Origin: Candidatus Borrarchaeum yapensis
Lineage (GTDB): Archaea > Asgardarchaeota > Sifarchaeia > Borrarchaeales > Borrarchaeaceae
Direction: 5' to 3'
NCBI GenBank assembly: GCA_016840515.1
Contig: JAEOSF010000001.1
Location: forward strand, 144,232-208,231
DNA length: 64,000 nucleotides
Part shown: positions 33,457-42,844 of the stretch, piece after piece
Numbering within the stretch: position 1 is the first letter of the stretch
Layout of the letters: each line of letters begins with the position of its first letter
Notes under the pieces: generated by a model
What the model was told of the DNA's origin: nothing
What the model saw: only the letters and a program-made list of their open reading frames with translations
The model's database searches: none
Program-made: the position numbers and the translations under genes

Positions 33457-33984
33457 ATGAATAGGTTTGAACATAAATTTTGGGCTTGTGTAGCCTTTAC
33501 AATTGTATTTTTAGTGTATTTCTTTTTCGGTAGCGCGTCTATTCGACTTGCAGTTTTGAATAGTTCAGTTTTAGGCTATATTATAACCGCTGCGGCCTCA
33601 CACTTTCCCGATCTTGATTTAGACTTCGGACTAAAGTATCACCGAAGCCCCATCACGCATTCCCCAATTATCCCCTTTGCAGTCTTGATATTTTACTTAT
33701 TTACTAGTTTTTCATTCTCTGTATTGTTTTTGGTGGCAAGTTTCTTCATTGGTTACAGTTCTCATCTTTTCCTAGACTTGATTCCACCTACTGGATCTGC
33801 TTTTGGATCTCGTGTTTCAAAATGGTTTGAACAACGGTTGAAAGGTGGAGCCCCTGGAGACATTCGCGGAATACCAGAAAAATATGAGAGAAATTGGCTG
33901 AAGATATCAGGGATTATCGTAGCAATTTTCTTTGTACTTACCTTATTACTGGCTCATCAGTTTATTCCGACTATTCCTATCTAA
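33457..33984 (+). CDS. YdjM-like (DUF457) membrane-bound metal-dependent hydrolase
   Basis: About 175 residues with four or five transmembrane helices. The family residues are SHFPDLDLDF, HRSPITHSPI and GYSSHLFLDLIPPTG: His and Asp side chains placed at helix ends as in the YdjM/LexA-regulated family PF04307. The substrate is unknown; phospholipase-type activity has been suggested for relatives. The start at 33457 is supported by GGTGAT six bases upstream; upstream in-frame ATGs (33412, 33433) are less favoured. Confidence 0.78.
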   Translation: MNRFEHKFWACVAFTIVFLVYFFFGSASIRLAVLNSSVLGYIITAAASHFPDLDLDFGLKYHRSPITHSPIIPFAVLIFYLFTSFSFSVLFLVASFFIGYSSHLFLDLIPPTGSAFGSRVSKWFEQRLKGGAPGDIRGIPEKYERNWLKISGIIVAIFFVLTLLLAHQFIPTIPI

Positions 33985-34036
33985 GTTCTAAGTTCTACTG
34001 AATATTCATTAGTTGTATATAACAACGGTGGTGCGT

Positions 34037-34858
34037 ATGAGTGAAAAAGGGTTTAATCAACCCACCCATTTTTTAAATTCCGCAGAGTTTTGTCTCAAGA
34101 ACGATGACCCTACTGGGGCAGTCGATAACTATATTCGAGCTGCATCATCCTATCAGGATTTACAGGAATATAAAAACGCTGCAAAAACGCTGACGTCAGC
34201 TTTGCGGATAATTGAGCAAGAGACTTCAGACAATGAAATGCTAGATAGTGGAGAACTCTTAAATTTGTATAAATTACTTCTTGCAAAGAATGCCTGTCTT
34301 CTTAATTTAGGTCTCATCCATATCTCACTTCAGAAGCCCTCTTTAGCAAAACTATTCTTCATTGAAAGCCATAAGCCACTTAATATGGCAAATTCAATAT
34401 TAAAAGACCACAAAGATTATTTCTCTAATTTAATTGATCCTCAAATTAAGGATATTGTGGGTATAACACCACTTCAATCAGAACTGCTAACATTTGGCTT
34501 TAGTTCATCGGTATTCTCTTTTTTAAGCGCCATATTGGATAATGATGCTGAAAGGATTACAGAGTATCTAACTAAACTCAAAAAGTTAGAAGAGCTTTTC
34601 GTATCTGATTATTTTGCATCAAATGATAATTCATTTTTTACTCTGCTAGAGAAACTTTCTGAAAGTATTTTGGAAAAAAATCTAAGTTTATTCAATAAAA
34701 CTAGGGCCACTTTAGAAGGCTTTTACTTAAATCGCCGCACAAATTCCTTGGATGAAACAGAAAATCAAATTCGTATTACATTACTTGACAGTTTTCTAAC
34801 TACTTTTGAAGATGAACTTTTGAGAATTTTTAACGCCCTTAAAGAATACTATTTTTAG
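34037..34858 (+). CDS. TPR-like helical protein, unknown
   Basis: About 273 residues, almost entirely predicted helix. The first 60 residues, THFLNSAEFCLKNDDPTGAVDNYIRAASSYQDLQEYKNAAKTL, look like two tetratricopeptide-type or SNAP-like helical hairpins with the usual alanines. The remainder lacks recognisable motifs. The ATG at 34037 follows GGTGGTG. It is probably a protein-interaction scaffold; no partner is evident from the neighbours. Confidence 0.5.
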   Translation: MSEKGFNQPTHFLNSAEFCLKNDDPTGAVDNYIRAASSYQDLQEYKNAAKTLTSALRIIEQETSDNEMLDSGELLNLYKLLLAKNACLLNLGLIHISLQKPSLAKLFFIESHKPLNMANSILKDHKDYFSNLIDPQIKDIVGITPLQSELLTFGFSSSVFSFLSAILDNDAERITEYLTKLKKLEELFVSDYFASNDNSFFTLLEKLSESILEKNLSLFNKTRATLEGFYLNRRTNSLDETENQIRITLLDSFLTTFEDELLRIFNALKEYYF

Positions 34859-35091
34859 TATTGTTGTGAAGATTAAAGTTCAGAAGTAACGAATATTTTC
34901 TCTTTCTGTGGTGTATAATAATTGTACTAGAAGGCCTCTCTGACAGCGAGGAAAATGAATAGTATGATGTGTCACTTTCATAAGAGACCCCCTCACTTTA
35001 TTAACCAGTAGATGTATAAAGAGACAAGAGATAGAGATTTATATCAAATATACAACTATCTAGTTCAAAAAAAATCAGGGGGAGATAATAC

Positions 35092-35490
35092 TTGGGAATA
35101 CTCGATCCTCTAAGGCCTTTCTTTGGATCGTTTTTCAGATTTTTTACATTGGTATTTCTAATAATCGTTATTGGAATAGATATAATTGACATGCTGGCTA
35201 CGACCGAGACGATTTTCATTGCTCTTGACGTCATCTTGCTATTGCTAGCGATACTATATATATTAGCGCCTGCGATATCTAATACTCTTAAAAGAGCTAA
35301 AATAGTGTACATCATTGGCATTGTTGGGAGGATCATAATTGATTTTGTTTTTCTAGCAGTAATTTTCAGTTTTGGAGGAATGCCTTCAGATCTATTTAAT
35401 TATGGTCTTATTCTTGACTTTGTAATACTAATACTAACCGTTGCTGCGATATTTCCTGCGTTAAACAACTGGAGTCCATCGTTGCCATGA
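35092..35490 (+). CDS. Small four-helix membrane protein, unknown
   Basis: A 132-residue protein with four transmembrane helices (FTLVFLIIVIGIDIIDML, ALDVILLLLAILYILA, IVYIIGIVGRIIIDFVFLAV, LILDFVILILTVAAIF) and no family I recognise. The TTG start at 35092 is well supported by GGGGGAGAT. Charged residues between helices 2 and 3 suggest both ends are cytosolic. Confidence 0.6.
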   Translation: MGILDPLRPFFGSFFRFFTLVFLIIVIGIDIIDMLATTETIFIALDVILLLLAILYILAPAISNTLKRAKIVYIIGIVGRIIIDFVFLAVIFSFGGMPSDLFNYGLILDFVILILTVAAIFPALNNWSPSLP

Positions 35491-35792
35491 TTTGGAGCAA
35501 AGATTTGTCGATATACTCCTTTTTTTCTTTTTTTAACAGTAAAATTGAACTCAATAGCTAATTGTATTACATGGCCCGCGAATGCAAAGCTATTCTTAAA
35601 AAGAAACCCTGCTTTTAAAAACCTTCAAAGAAGTGCCTGCCAACAACATAGAGCGTGTTAATGCAGTAAGAATAATTTTGTTTTAAAAAGTAACTTACAT
35701 TGTTCTGTAAGATCTTTATTTATCGAAAGGGACGAAATATTGAAAAATCAGTTGGTGTTTGATCTCTCTCAAGTTGTTATTAGAGGGATTCT
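35491..35792. other. Intergenic stretch with T-rich terminator
   Basis: About 300 bases without a gene. A run of T broken by single C residues (35519-35534) is the kind of tract that ends transcription in archaea and would terminate the membrane-protein gene. The end of the stretch holds the promoter of the UDP-sugar dehydrogenase gene; its start region AGAGGGATTCT gives the ribosome site. Confidence 0.5.
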
Positions 35793-38570
35793 ATGAAAAA
35801 CAGAGTTAAAAAAATTACAATGATCGGTACAGGATACGTTGGTTTGGTCAGCGGTGTTTGTTTCGCCAAACAAGGCTTTTCTGTTAAATGTGTGGACATA
35901 ATACCTGAAAAAATTGAAGCGATTAATTCAGCTCAGCCGCCTATTTATGAAAAAGGTCTAGACGAACTTTTAAAAGAAATGGTCAGCACTGGAATGCTTA
36001 AAGGAACTACTCACACTGAAGAAGCCATATTAAACTCAGACGTAGCATTTATTTGCGTTGGCACACCATCTAAAGAAAGTGGAGAAATGGACACCGTGTG
36101 GATTGAGTCAGCCGCACGAGATATTGGCAGGGCTCTAAAGAAAAAAGATGAATATTTTGTTGTCACAGCAAAATCTACAATCGTGCCAGGCACAACGGAT
36201 TCCGTAATTATGCCTTTATTGGAGGAGGAATCAGGAAAAGTGGCAGGAAAAGATTTTGGTGTAGCTTTTTGTCCTGAGTTTCTTCGAGAGGGAAACGCCA
36301 TTGAAGATTTCTTGAAACCTGATCGAGTAGTTATTGGTGCAATTGATGATCGCTCGTACGAAACAGTTCATGAATTATTTGATTGGGTTCCCAAAGAGAC
36401 CCCCATTCTCAAAACTGACCTTAGAACTGCAGAAATGATAAAATATGGTGCAAACTCCTTTTTAGCTACAAAAATCTCGTTTATTAATACTATTTCAAAT
36501 ATGTGCGAGGCACTTGGTGTCAACGACATCTATGAGGTAGCAGAAGGCATTGGACTCGATTTCAGAATTAGTCCGTATTTTCTTAGGGCAGGCGCTGGTT
36601 TTGGGGGTTCCTGTTTTTCAGGAGATACAACAATTTTTGTGACGAATAGTCAAGAAATAGTTGCTAAACCAATAGAACAGTTATTTGAAGACGATAAAAA
36701 CATGGATATCAACACGGAAGTAGAAGTTATAACTCCAAATCAAGGAACTCAAGTTTTTGCCTTTGATCAATCCACAAAAAAGAGTAAAATGGCTGACGTA
36801 CATTGTTTCACTAGACGATGGTATAAAGGATTAATGATTGAATTAACAACTAGAATGGGTAGAAAACTAAGAATTACTGCGGATCATCCTATAATATTGT
36901 ATGACCTAGAATTAGAGGGTATTAATGTCAAACTAGCGAGCGAAGTTAAACCTGGAGATTGGTTAATAGCAGTAACATCTTTACCATTGCTTAAACAAAT
37001 TCGAACAATAGATCTTCTACATGCTCTGAGTGGTACTGAGTTAGAAAATTTCATTAAAATACGCCCGCATGATGATAGCTTAATTCATCTGTATCCCGAA
37101 TACATAAAACATGTCCCTAAATCAATATTTAAACACAAATATGACATTAAACGCAAAAATTACATGCCTCTTCTTTTGTATCGCTATCTGAAGACTCAAG
37201 GACATCTGAATATAGATTCAAAGAAATTACGTCTTTTTACTACAAAAGGAAAACCTACCTATTGTCCCGCAGTTTTGGAAGTTGATGAGGATTTTATGCG
37301 TTTATTAGGTTATTATATCGCAGAAGGTTGGATTACCATAGACCTGGGTCGCAAAGACATACCACGTGAGCGAATAGGCTTTGCTTTTGGCACACATGAG
37401 CAGGAGTACATTGATGATTTACATCGCATTCTCGATCTCTATGAAATTCGCTATTTTGTGAACACAGTAGAAAACACTCATAAGACAATCATTTCCTCGA
37501 AACCGCTAGCGTTTCTTCTGCGAGATGTTTTGAAATGTGGTACAAGATCTGAGAACAAGTCAATTCCAAAATTGGCTTTCCATGTTAATCCAAAATTGAA
37601 ATTAGCCTTTCTACAAGGCGCATGGAGTGGAGATGGAGCGATAACACCACTACACTACAAACGGAATTTCATGTATGAATATGGTACTGTGAGCAAAGAT
37701 CTAGCGGAAGGAATGAGTTTATTACTTCAGTCTTTAGGCATTATTCCGTCTATTAGATATCGACGAATGAAAAAATCTACTCAGTTAGCATATGTCTTAC
37801 GTATTAGTGGTATTCAACAACTTGAAGACCTAAAAGGGATTTTCGGTTCTCAAAAACAAAAAACAATTGAAAAATTAATCAGAGGATATGAAAAGAGGAT
37901 CAAACCTTGTGGTTATATGAGAAAAGATGGATTTGTGATTCTTGAAGTTACCAATGTTAACACTTCAAAAACAGCGGATTATGTCTATAGTATGGAGACT
38001 TCTACAGGTACACTTCTAACTGCATCAGGCTTAGTTTCACATAATTGTTTTCCTAAGGATGTTAAAGCTATTATTGCGGCAGCAAAAAAGGCAAATTATG
38101 ATCCATTATTACTAAATTCTGTGATTGAGGTAAATAAAAGGCAGCCTTTGCGCCTAATATCAATGACCAAAGAGGTAGTCGGGGAAGATCTCTCTGGAAA
38201 GCAATTTGCGATTCTTGGTCTCGCATTTAAGCCAGACACTGATGACATACGCGAAGCGCCCGCAATTACTGTAATAGATGAACTATTGAAGAATAATGCA
38301 ATAATAAAAGCGTACGATCCAGAGGCCATGGACAACATGAAACAAATTTTTGGTGAAAAAGTTCAATTCACTGAGAGCAAAGAAGTAGCCTTAAGAGATA
38401 CTGACGTATGTATCATTGTCACAAACTGGAAGGAATTCACAGAACTTCAGCCAAATGATGTCAAAACTCTAATGAAGACACCTATTGTCATTGATGGACG
38501 AAAAACTGTGGATGCAGATACATTTCTCAATGCAGGAGTGACCTACAGAAGAATAGGTTTGAAAAAATAG
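35793..38570 (+). CDS. UDP-glucose/UDP-sugar 6-dehydrogenase interrupted by an intein
   Basis: Without the intein the protein is 447 residues, normal for the UDP-glucose/GDP-mannose dehydrogenase family. It has the NAD fold opening ITMIGTGYVGLVSGVCFA, FICVGTPSKESGEMDT, AFCPEFLREGNAI, the catalytic motif GFGGSC followed after splicing by FPKD, then LGLAFKPDTDDIREAPAI and a closing DGRKTVD. The enzyme oxidises a UDP-sugar twice to the uronic acid for glycans. The intein splits GGS from CFPKD, so the catalytic Cys itself is the +1 residue and the precursor should be inactive. A sugar-1-phosphate nucleotidyltransferase at 49724-50863 could feed the same pathway. Confidence 0.93.
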   Translation: MKNRVKKITMIGTGYVGLVSGVCFAKQGFSVKCVDIIPEKIEAINSAQPPIYEKGLDELLKEMVSTGMLKGTTHTEEAILNSDVAFICVGTPSKESGEMDTVWIESAARDIGRALKKKDEYFVVTAKSTIVPGTTDSVIMPLLEEESGKVAGKDFGVAFCPEFLREGNAIEDFLKPDRVVIGAIDDRSYETVHELFDWVPKETPILKTDLRTAEMIKYGANSFLATKISFINTISNMCEALGVNDIYEVAEGIGLDFRISPYFLRAGAGFGGSCFSGDTTIFVTNSQEIVAKPIEQLFEDDKNMDINTEVEVITPNQGTQVFAFDQSTKKSKMADVHCFTRRWYKGLMIELTTRMGRKLRITADHPIILYDLELEGINVKLASEVKPGDWLIAVTSLPLLKQIRTIDLLHALSGTELENFIKIRPHDDSLIHLYPEYIKHVPKSIFKHKYDIKRKNYMPLLLYRYLKTQGHLNIDSKKLRLFTTKGKPTYCPAVLEVDEDFMRLLGYYIAEGWITIDLGRKDIPRERIGFAFGTHEQEYIDDLHRILDLYEIRYFVNTVENTHKTIISSKPLAFLLRDVLKCGTRSENKSIPKLAFHVNPKLKLAFLQGAWSGDGAITPLHYKRNFMYEYGTVSKDLAEGMSLLLQSLGIIPSIRYRRMKKSTQLAYVLRISGIQQLEDLKGIFGSQKQKTIEKLIRGYEKRIKPCGYMRKDGFVILEVTNVNTSKTADYVYSMETSTGTLLTASGLVSHNCFPKDVKAIIAAAKKANYDPLLLNSVIEVNKRQPLRLISMTKEVVGEDLSGKQFAILGLAFKPDTDDIREAPAITVIDELLKNNAIIKAYDPEAMDNMKQIFGEKVQFTESKEVALRDTDVCIIVTNWKEFTELQPNDVKTLMKTPIVIDGRKTVDADTFLNAGVTYRRIGLKK
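36612..38045 (+). other. Intein with LAGLIDADG homing endonuclease
   Basis: 478 residues from Cys274 (CFSGDTTIFVT) to the terminal SGLVSHN. All splicing residues are seen: first Cys, block B ITADH, the penultimate His and last Asn, and Cys as the next extein residue. The centre carries two LAGLIDADG-type motifs (LLGYYIAEG and FLQGAWSGDG), so the homing nuclease looks intact. Inteins in this enzyme are known from Methanocaldococcus. Base composition is like the host gene. Confidence 0.93.
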
Positions 38571-38605
38571 ATCTAAATTAACCACTTTTTTTCTAGCGCT
38601 CTTTT

Positions 38606-40516
38606 TTAACAGCTGGGCGTTAAAGCTTTATTTATTGCTTTAACAATGTCCTTCCAAGTTTCGATGGGATAAACATTTCCGTTATAAGCTAATTCGCCAG
38701 CGAACTCAGGGTCTCCATCCGTTGCGAGTAGAACATTGATCCTATCAAATAGTCCAGCATGAGCGATCGGACGGGGATCTCTCCCCTCAGTCCAAACAGC
38801 ATCTGTCAATAGAAATGCTTCACGCTGCGTATATTTTACTTTAGCTGTCTCATCTATGCCCATTTGCAATGCTGAAGCGATATTTGTTAAGTACCCAGCA
38901 TCAATGGTCAGCACATCGTTAACAACCTGTTCGACTGGGGCGTTCTGATTAATAGGCTTAACTAAAAATGGTTTCGAATGGAAAGCAATAATTGAGTAGT
39001 AATCATCTTTTCTGAATAAACTATATGATAAAACTGAGGCTGCTAATGCAGCTAAACCAATTTTTCGTTCATACATGCTTTCACTAGCATCTAAAAGCAG
39101 CACATAGGTACGCTTTACTCGTTTTCTTTTACGAACTAGTATATCATCAGCTTTAAATGATGGGCGATTCTCAACGAATTTTTCTAGCGTGCGATGTAGA
39201 TCAATTTGGCATTCACTATCAAATCTTGCCGGGCTATATTTACCGTCTCTTATCCCATATGGTGCGACCATCTGTGCGCGTGAAAGGATTATCCGCGTTG
39301 ATAGTTTACGTGCGAGCAGTTCACGTTCCCGATTAAGAGTTTTTCTTAACAAACTATAAAGTTCTGGAGCCTCTGGTCTGTTAAAGATTTCATTAAACGT
39401 CTGGTTTGTTATCTCAGAAAGATCATCGCCGACTTTCCTTTTTAAGCTTCTCTTTGAAAGAAGGAATTGCAGTAATGCTTTTGTATCTGCATTTTGGATA
39501 GCCGCTTCAATCTCTTGTTGAATCGCATCGCCTTCTGGAATCCATGTATCAGTCTCTGATGTAGAAGAAGAAGGGTCAGATGGAGTTTCAGTTTTTTCTT
39601 CTTTTTCAAGTTCTTCCTTCAATTCATCCTCTTTCTTCTTTAAAATCCCTTGAACAATTTCGCGTATGACTTCTTCCTCAGTTTTTTCCGAAGTCACCGA
39701 AAGCCATATTTTGGAAGAAAATGTCAGACATGCACAGTCAATAATATCAACAGTAGTGAGATGATGATCCTTAAGTGTCAGTTTTTCTGTACACACAAGA
39801 ACGAAATCTATTGCACCCCTCACACTTGCTCCTAAACGTAAATCAGGGTGTATTCGGGTCTGTATACCGATTTCTACTCCTAGTTCAATTAATAACTTAT
39901 TATCACTGCCTGTATTTACTCGCACAATTTCTAATTCTTCATCCTTTGACTGATAATCCAAACGAAGCTTAGTAAAACGATCAAGAATTGCGCGGCTAAT
40001 CCTTTGAACCCCTATGTCATCATAAGGATTCATAGCTGCTACAATGCGAAAATCTTCTTCTGCGGTAATTCTACCATACCTGGGGACATGAATTTGTCTT
40101 TCTGAAAGGGCTACAACTAGACTGTTAAGAGCATCAGGAGGAGCACGATTTAATTCTTCTATGTAAAGTATGCCTCCATTTCTCATAGCTTGGGCAAGAG
40201 CACCTTCTCTGAAATTTTCTGGAATATACCCCGTTTGCAATACCATTGCTGGATCAAAATAGCCAATTAACTTTGAGGCGGTAAGATCTTCGTTTCCTTC
40301 AACAAAATAAAATGGAATCTCTAAAACATCTGCAAGAGTTCTAAGAATTGTGGTCTTACTTACTCCGGGCGGGCCTTCTAGCAATATGGGCTTACTAGCT
40401 AGAAGAGCGCTTAGTATTAACATTATCTCTTTTTCACGCCCAACTACCCTCTCAAATACTTGCTCTGTAATATTTTTTGTATCAGACATGCTGAGCTTAG
40501 CTAAGATCCGTGTCAA
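38606..40516 (-). CDS. MoxR-type AAA+ ATPase fused to a VWA domain
   Basis: The 636-residue protein begins with an AAA+ domain: LLEGPPGVSKTTILRTLA (Walker A), GGILYIEELNRAPPDALNSLVVALSER (Walker B with the MoxR E-E-L-N-R) and VAAMNPYDDIGVQRISRAILDRF. A Glu/Lys/Ser-rich linker follows near residues 300-345. The last 190 residues are a VWA domain with the metal-ion-dependent adhesion motif LLLDASESM. This is the order of magnesium-chelatase-like BchI-BchD fusions and of MoxR/VWA chaperone systems; no porphyrin gene is near, so a chaperone or cofactor-insertion role is likelier. The TTG start at 40516 follows AGAGGTC at six bases. Confidence 0.82.
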   Translation of the reverse strand: MTRILAKLSMSDTKNITEQVFERVVGREKEIMLILSALLASKPILLEGPPGVSKTTILRTLADVLEIPFYFVEGNEDLTASKLIGYFDPAMVLQTGYIPENFREGALAQAMRNGGILYIEELNRAPPDALNSLVVALSERQIHVPRYGRITAEEDFRIVAAMNPYDDIGVQRISRAILDRFTKLRLDYQSKDEELEIVRVNTGSDNKLLIELGVEIGIQTRIHPDLRLGASVRGAIDFVLVCTEKLTLKDHHLTTVDIIDCACLTFSSKIWLSVTSEKTEEEVIREIVQGILKKKEDELKEELEKEEKTETPSDPSSSTSETDTWIPEGDAIQQEIEAAIQNADTKALLQFLLSKRSLKRKVGDDLSEITNQTFNEIFNRPEAPELYSLLRKTLNRERELLARKLSTRIILSRAQMVAPYGIRDGKYSPARFDSECQIDLHRTLEKFVENRPSFKADDILVRKRKRVKRTYVLLLDASESMYERKIGLAALAASVLSYSLFRKDDYYSIIAFHSKPFLVKPINQNAPVEQVVNDVLTIDAGYLTNIASALQMGIDETAKVKYTQREAFLLTDAVWTEGRDPRPIAHAGLFDRINVLLATDGDPEFAGELAYNGNVYPIETWKDIVKAINKALTPSC

Positions 40517-40722
40517 CTCTTAGACCTCTTTAAATTAGGCAAGTATACCAACCTTACAATTATTTATTAAACTATGGAATTGTGTATGGGAATCCTAATG
40601 CTGAACCAAAGGGACTTTTAACAATAAGCAACTTTTTTTGCGCATAATTTTCTTAACATTTATATTTCAAAAATGTATTACCGTTCCAAAATTTAAGATC
40701 AAACATAAAGGAAAGAGACAAA

Positions 40723-41676
40723 ATGCAAGGCACGTTTGGATCACTCAAAGATAAATTAAAGGGAAATAATGAGTTCTTTTTTACGGGGATTGGTGGACAA
40801 GGAGTTGTAACAGGATCTAACCTTTTCTTGGAAGGATTGTCTGACTCAAATTGGCATATTACAGGGGTATATAGTCCTGGTGCCGAACGACGGGGCAAAC
40901 CGATTTCCTGCTTTGTAGGGCTGTACAACAACCTAAAAAAGACTAAAAGTTATGAGATGTTATTGGAAAAGGACGTACTCGTCGTCTTCGATCCAGCGTC
41001 AGTTGGAAAGGAGCAACTTTTGAATGGGTTGAAAGAAGATGGGATCATTCTATTCAATACACCAAAACGTCCAGAAGAATTAATAGAAGCAAATGGGAAA
41101 CTAGAGTATTTTAATGTCGCAACAGTTGATGCATCAGGAATTTTTAGTGCAGTCTTTACAGAAGCATTTGGCAGAGCGCCGACTTTTGAAGAAATTCGAC
41201 CAAACGTACCGGTAATCGCAGCACTCTTTAATATAACAGGCCTTGCGTCACTTGAAACTTTTATCAAAGTAGTTACAAACAAATGGCAAGGACGAATAGG
41301 CGATATTAATAAACAAGCAGCAATTGCTGCATATAACAAGGCCTTGGTGAGGGGATCCTCTAAGAAAGGAATGGATACAGCAATCGCAGAAATGGAACGC
41401 ACTCCTGTTGATGAATTAAATGAAATAGCATTATGTTTTCCAACAGAGGGTATAGGTGGACCTACTGGCTTATGGGCTCTCATTCAGCCTAAAATTAAAG
41501 AAGAATTATGTAATAATTGTGGAACCTGTTTTATTTACTGTCCTGATAACTGTATTATTTGGACAAAAGGAAAAGAAGGCGTTCCTAAAATCGATTTGCA
41601 ATACTGCAAAGGCTGTGGTATCTGCGCAGAAGAATGCAAAGAATCCGCGATATCGATGGTGGAGGTAAAACGATGA
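40723..41676 (+). CDS. 2-oxoacid:ferredoxin oxidoreductase, fused gamma and delta subunits
   Basis: Residues 1-190 are the gamma domain (FFTGIGGQGVVTGSNLFLEGL, VYSPGAERRGKPISCFV). The last 70 residues are a ferredoxin-like delta domain with two 4Fe-4S motifs (CNNCGTCFIYCPDNC and CKGCGICAEEC). In many archaea these are separate genes; here they form one 317-residue chain. The four bases ATGA overlap the alpha subunit gene. With the next two genes it makes a complete enzyme converting a 2-oxoacid and CoA into acyl-CoA, CO2 and reduced ferredoxin. Pyruvate or 2-oxobutyrate are likely substrates. Confidence 0.92.
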   Translation: MQGTFGSLKDKLKGNNEFFFTGIGGQGVVTGSNLFLEGLSDSNWHITGVYSPGAERRGKPISCFVGLYNNLKKTKSYEMLLEKDVLVVFDPASVGKEQLLNGLKEDGIILFNTPKRPEELIEANGKLEYFNVATVDASGIFSAVFTEAFGRAPTFEEIRPNVPVIAALFNITGLASLETFIKVVTNKWQGRIGDINKQAAIAAYNKALVRGSSKKGMDTAIAEMERTPVDELNEIALCFPTEGIGGPTGLWALIQPKIKEELCNNCGTCFIYCPDNCIIWTKGKEGVPKIDLQYCKGCGICAEECKESAISMVEVKR

Positions 41677-42839
41677 AAAAGATTCTTAGTGGGAATAGGG
41701 CTGCGGCTGAAGCTGTAAGGCTCTCTAAAGTTGAAGTTGTAGCTGCTTATCCAATAACTCCTCAGAGTGAAATTGTGGAGACAATTTTTGGATTTATTGC
41801 CGATGGTAGCCTCAAAGCGGATTTTATTCGAGTAGAGGGAGAACATACTGCTCTTGCTGCACTTATTGGGGCTGCTATGGCTGGTAGCAGAACTTTTACA
41901 GCAACAAGCAGTCAGGGTCTACTTTATATGGATGAGATGGTACACTGGGCTGCCGGACAGCGCGTTCCAATTGTTATGGTATTAGTAAACAGAGCAATTG
42001 GACCGCCTTGGTCAATTTGGTCAGATCATCAAGATGCGGTATCAATGGCACTTACTGGATGGAATATCATGTTCGCTTCGAATCAACAAGACGTATTAGA
42101 CACTGTGATCCAGGCATATGAGATCTCAGAGGATAGTTCGATCCACATTCCCACGATGGTTTGTGTAGACGGATTCAATTTAAGTCATAAAAGTACCAGA
42201 GTTGAAGTGCCAGAACAAGCAAAAGTTGACGAATTTCTCACTAATAGACCGAATGTTTATCTTGACGTAAAGAATCCTGCAACTTTTAATAGCATCATTT
42301 TACCAGAACGGAGTTTCATGGAATACAAATACAAAGTAAGAGAAGCACAAGAACGGGCAAAAATTAAGATCGTTGAAGTGGCCGAAAAGTTTCGAGAGAA
42401 ATTCGGTAGATATCATGGCGGACTAATTAACACCTATCAATGCGAAGACGCTGATGCCGTTTTTGTCTCTGCGGGAATGCTAGCAGATCAAGCGGAATTA
42501 GCAGTGGATAAAATGCGCGAGGATGGAAAAAATATTGGATCTGTCAAAATTAGAGCTTATAGACCTTTTCCAACTGAAGAATTCAGAGAGTTGGCAAATT
42601 CAGGAATCAATAAGTTCTTAGTTTTCGATAAGAACATCAATTTTGGGATGGAGGGCGGTGCAATGTTTACTGACTTGAAAGCTGCACTTTATAATTTTGA
42701 TGGTGGCTCACGACCAAGTGTTCAAGGAGTTATAGCAGGGATCGGTGGGCGCAACGTAAGCATAGAGCAGCAATATACGACAATGAACAGATTCCTTGAA
42801 GGAAAGACTGTTGAGAAATGGATTGGACTGCATAGGTGA
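41673..42839 (+). CDS. porA: 2-oxoacid:ferredoxin oxidoreductase, alpha subunit
   Basis: The 388-residue protein has the PYR-domain opening KILSGNRAAAEAVRLSKVEVVAAYPITPQSEIVE, the FIRVEGEHTALAALIGAAMAG block and RTFTATSSQGLLYMDEM, all typical of POR alpha chains. It binds thiamine diphosphate together with the beta chain. The start is the ATG at 41673, overlapping the previous stop; the longer frame from 41634 lies inside the delta domain. Substrate preference (pyruvate versus branched or longer acids) cannot be decided from sequence. Confidence 0.92.
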   Translation: MKKILSGNRAAAEAVRLSKVEVVAAYPITPQSEIVETIFGFIADGSLKADFIRVEGEHTALAALIGAAMAGSRTFTATSSQGLLYMDEMVHWAAGQRVPIVMVLVNRAIGPPWSIWSDHQDAVSMALTGWNIMFASNQQDVLDTVIQAYEISEDSSIHIPTMVCVDGFNLSHKSTRVEVPEQAKVDEFLTNRPNVYLDVKNPATFNSIILPERSFMEYKYKVREAQERAKIKIVEVAEKFREKFGRYHGGLINTYQCEDADAVFVSAGMLADQAELAVDKMREDGKNIGSVKIRAYRPFPTEEFRELANSGINKFLVFDKNINFGMEGGAMFTDLKAALYNFDGGSRPSVQGVIAGIGGRNVSIEQQYTTMNRFLEGKTVEKWIGLHR

Positions 42840-42844
42840 TTGAA

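Noticed and set aside
34920..35000. Possible C/D-box small RNA (ATGATGT and CTGA elements)
   Set aside because: The boxes are in the wrong order and spacing for a C/D RNA and no flanking stem is present.
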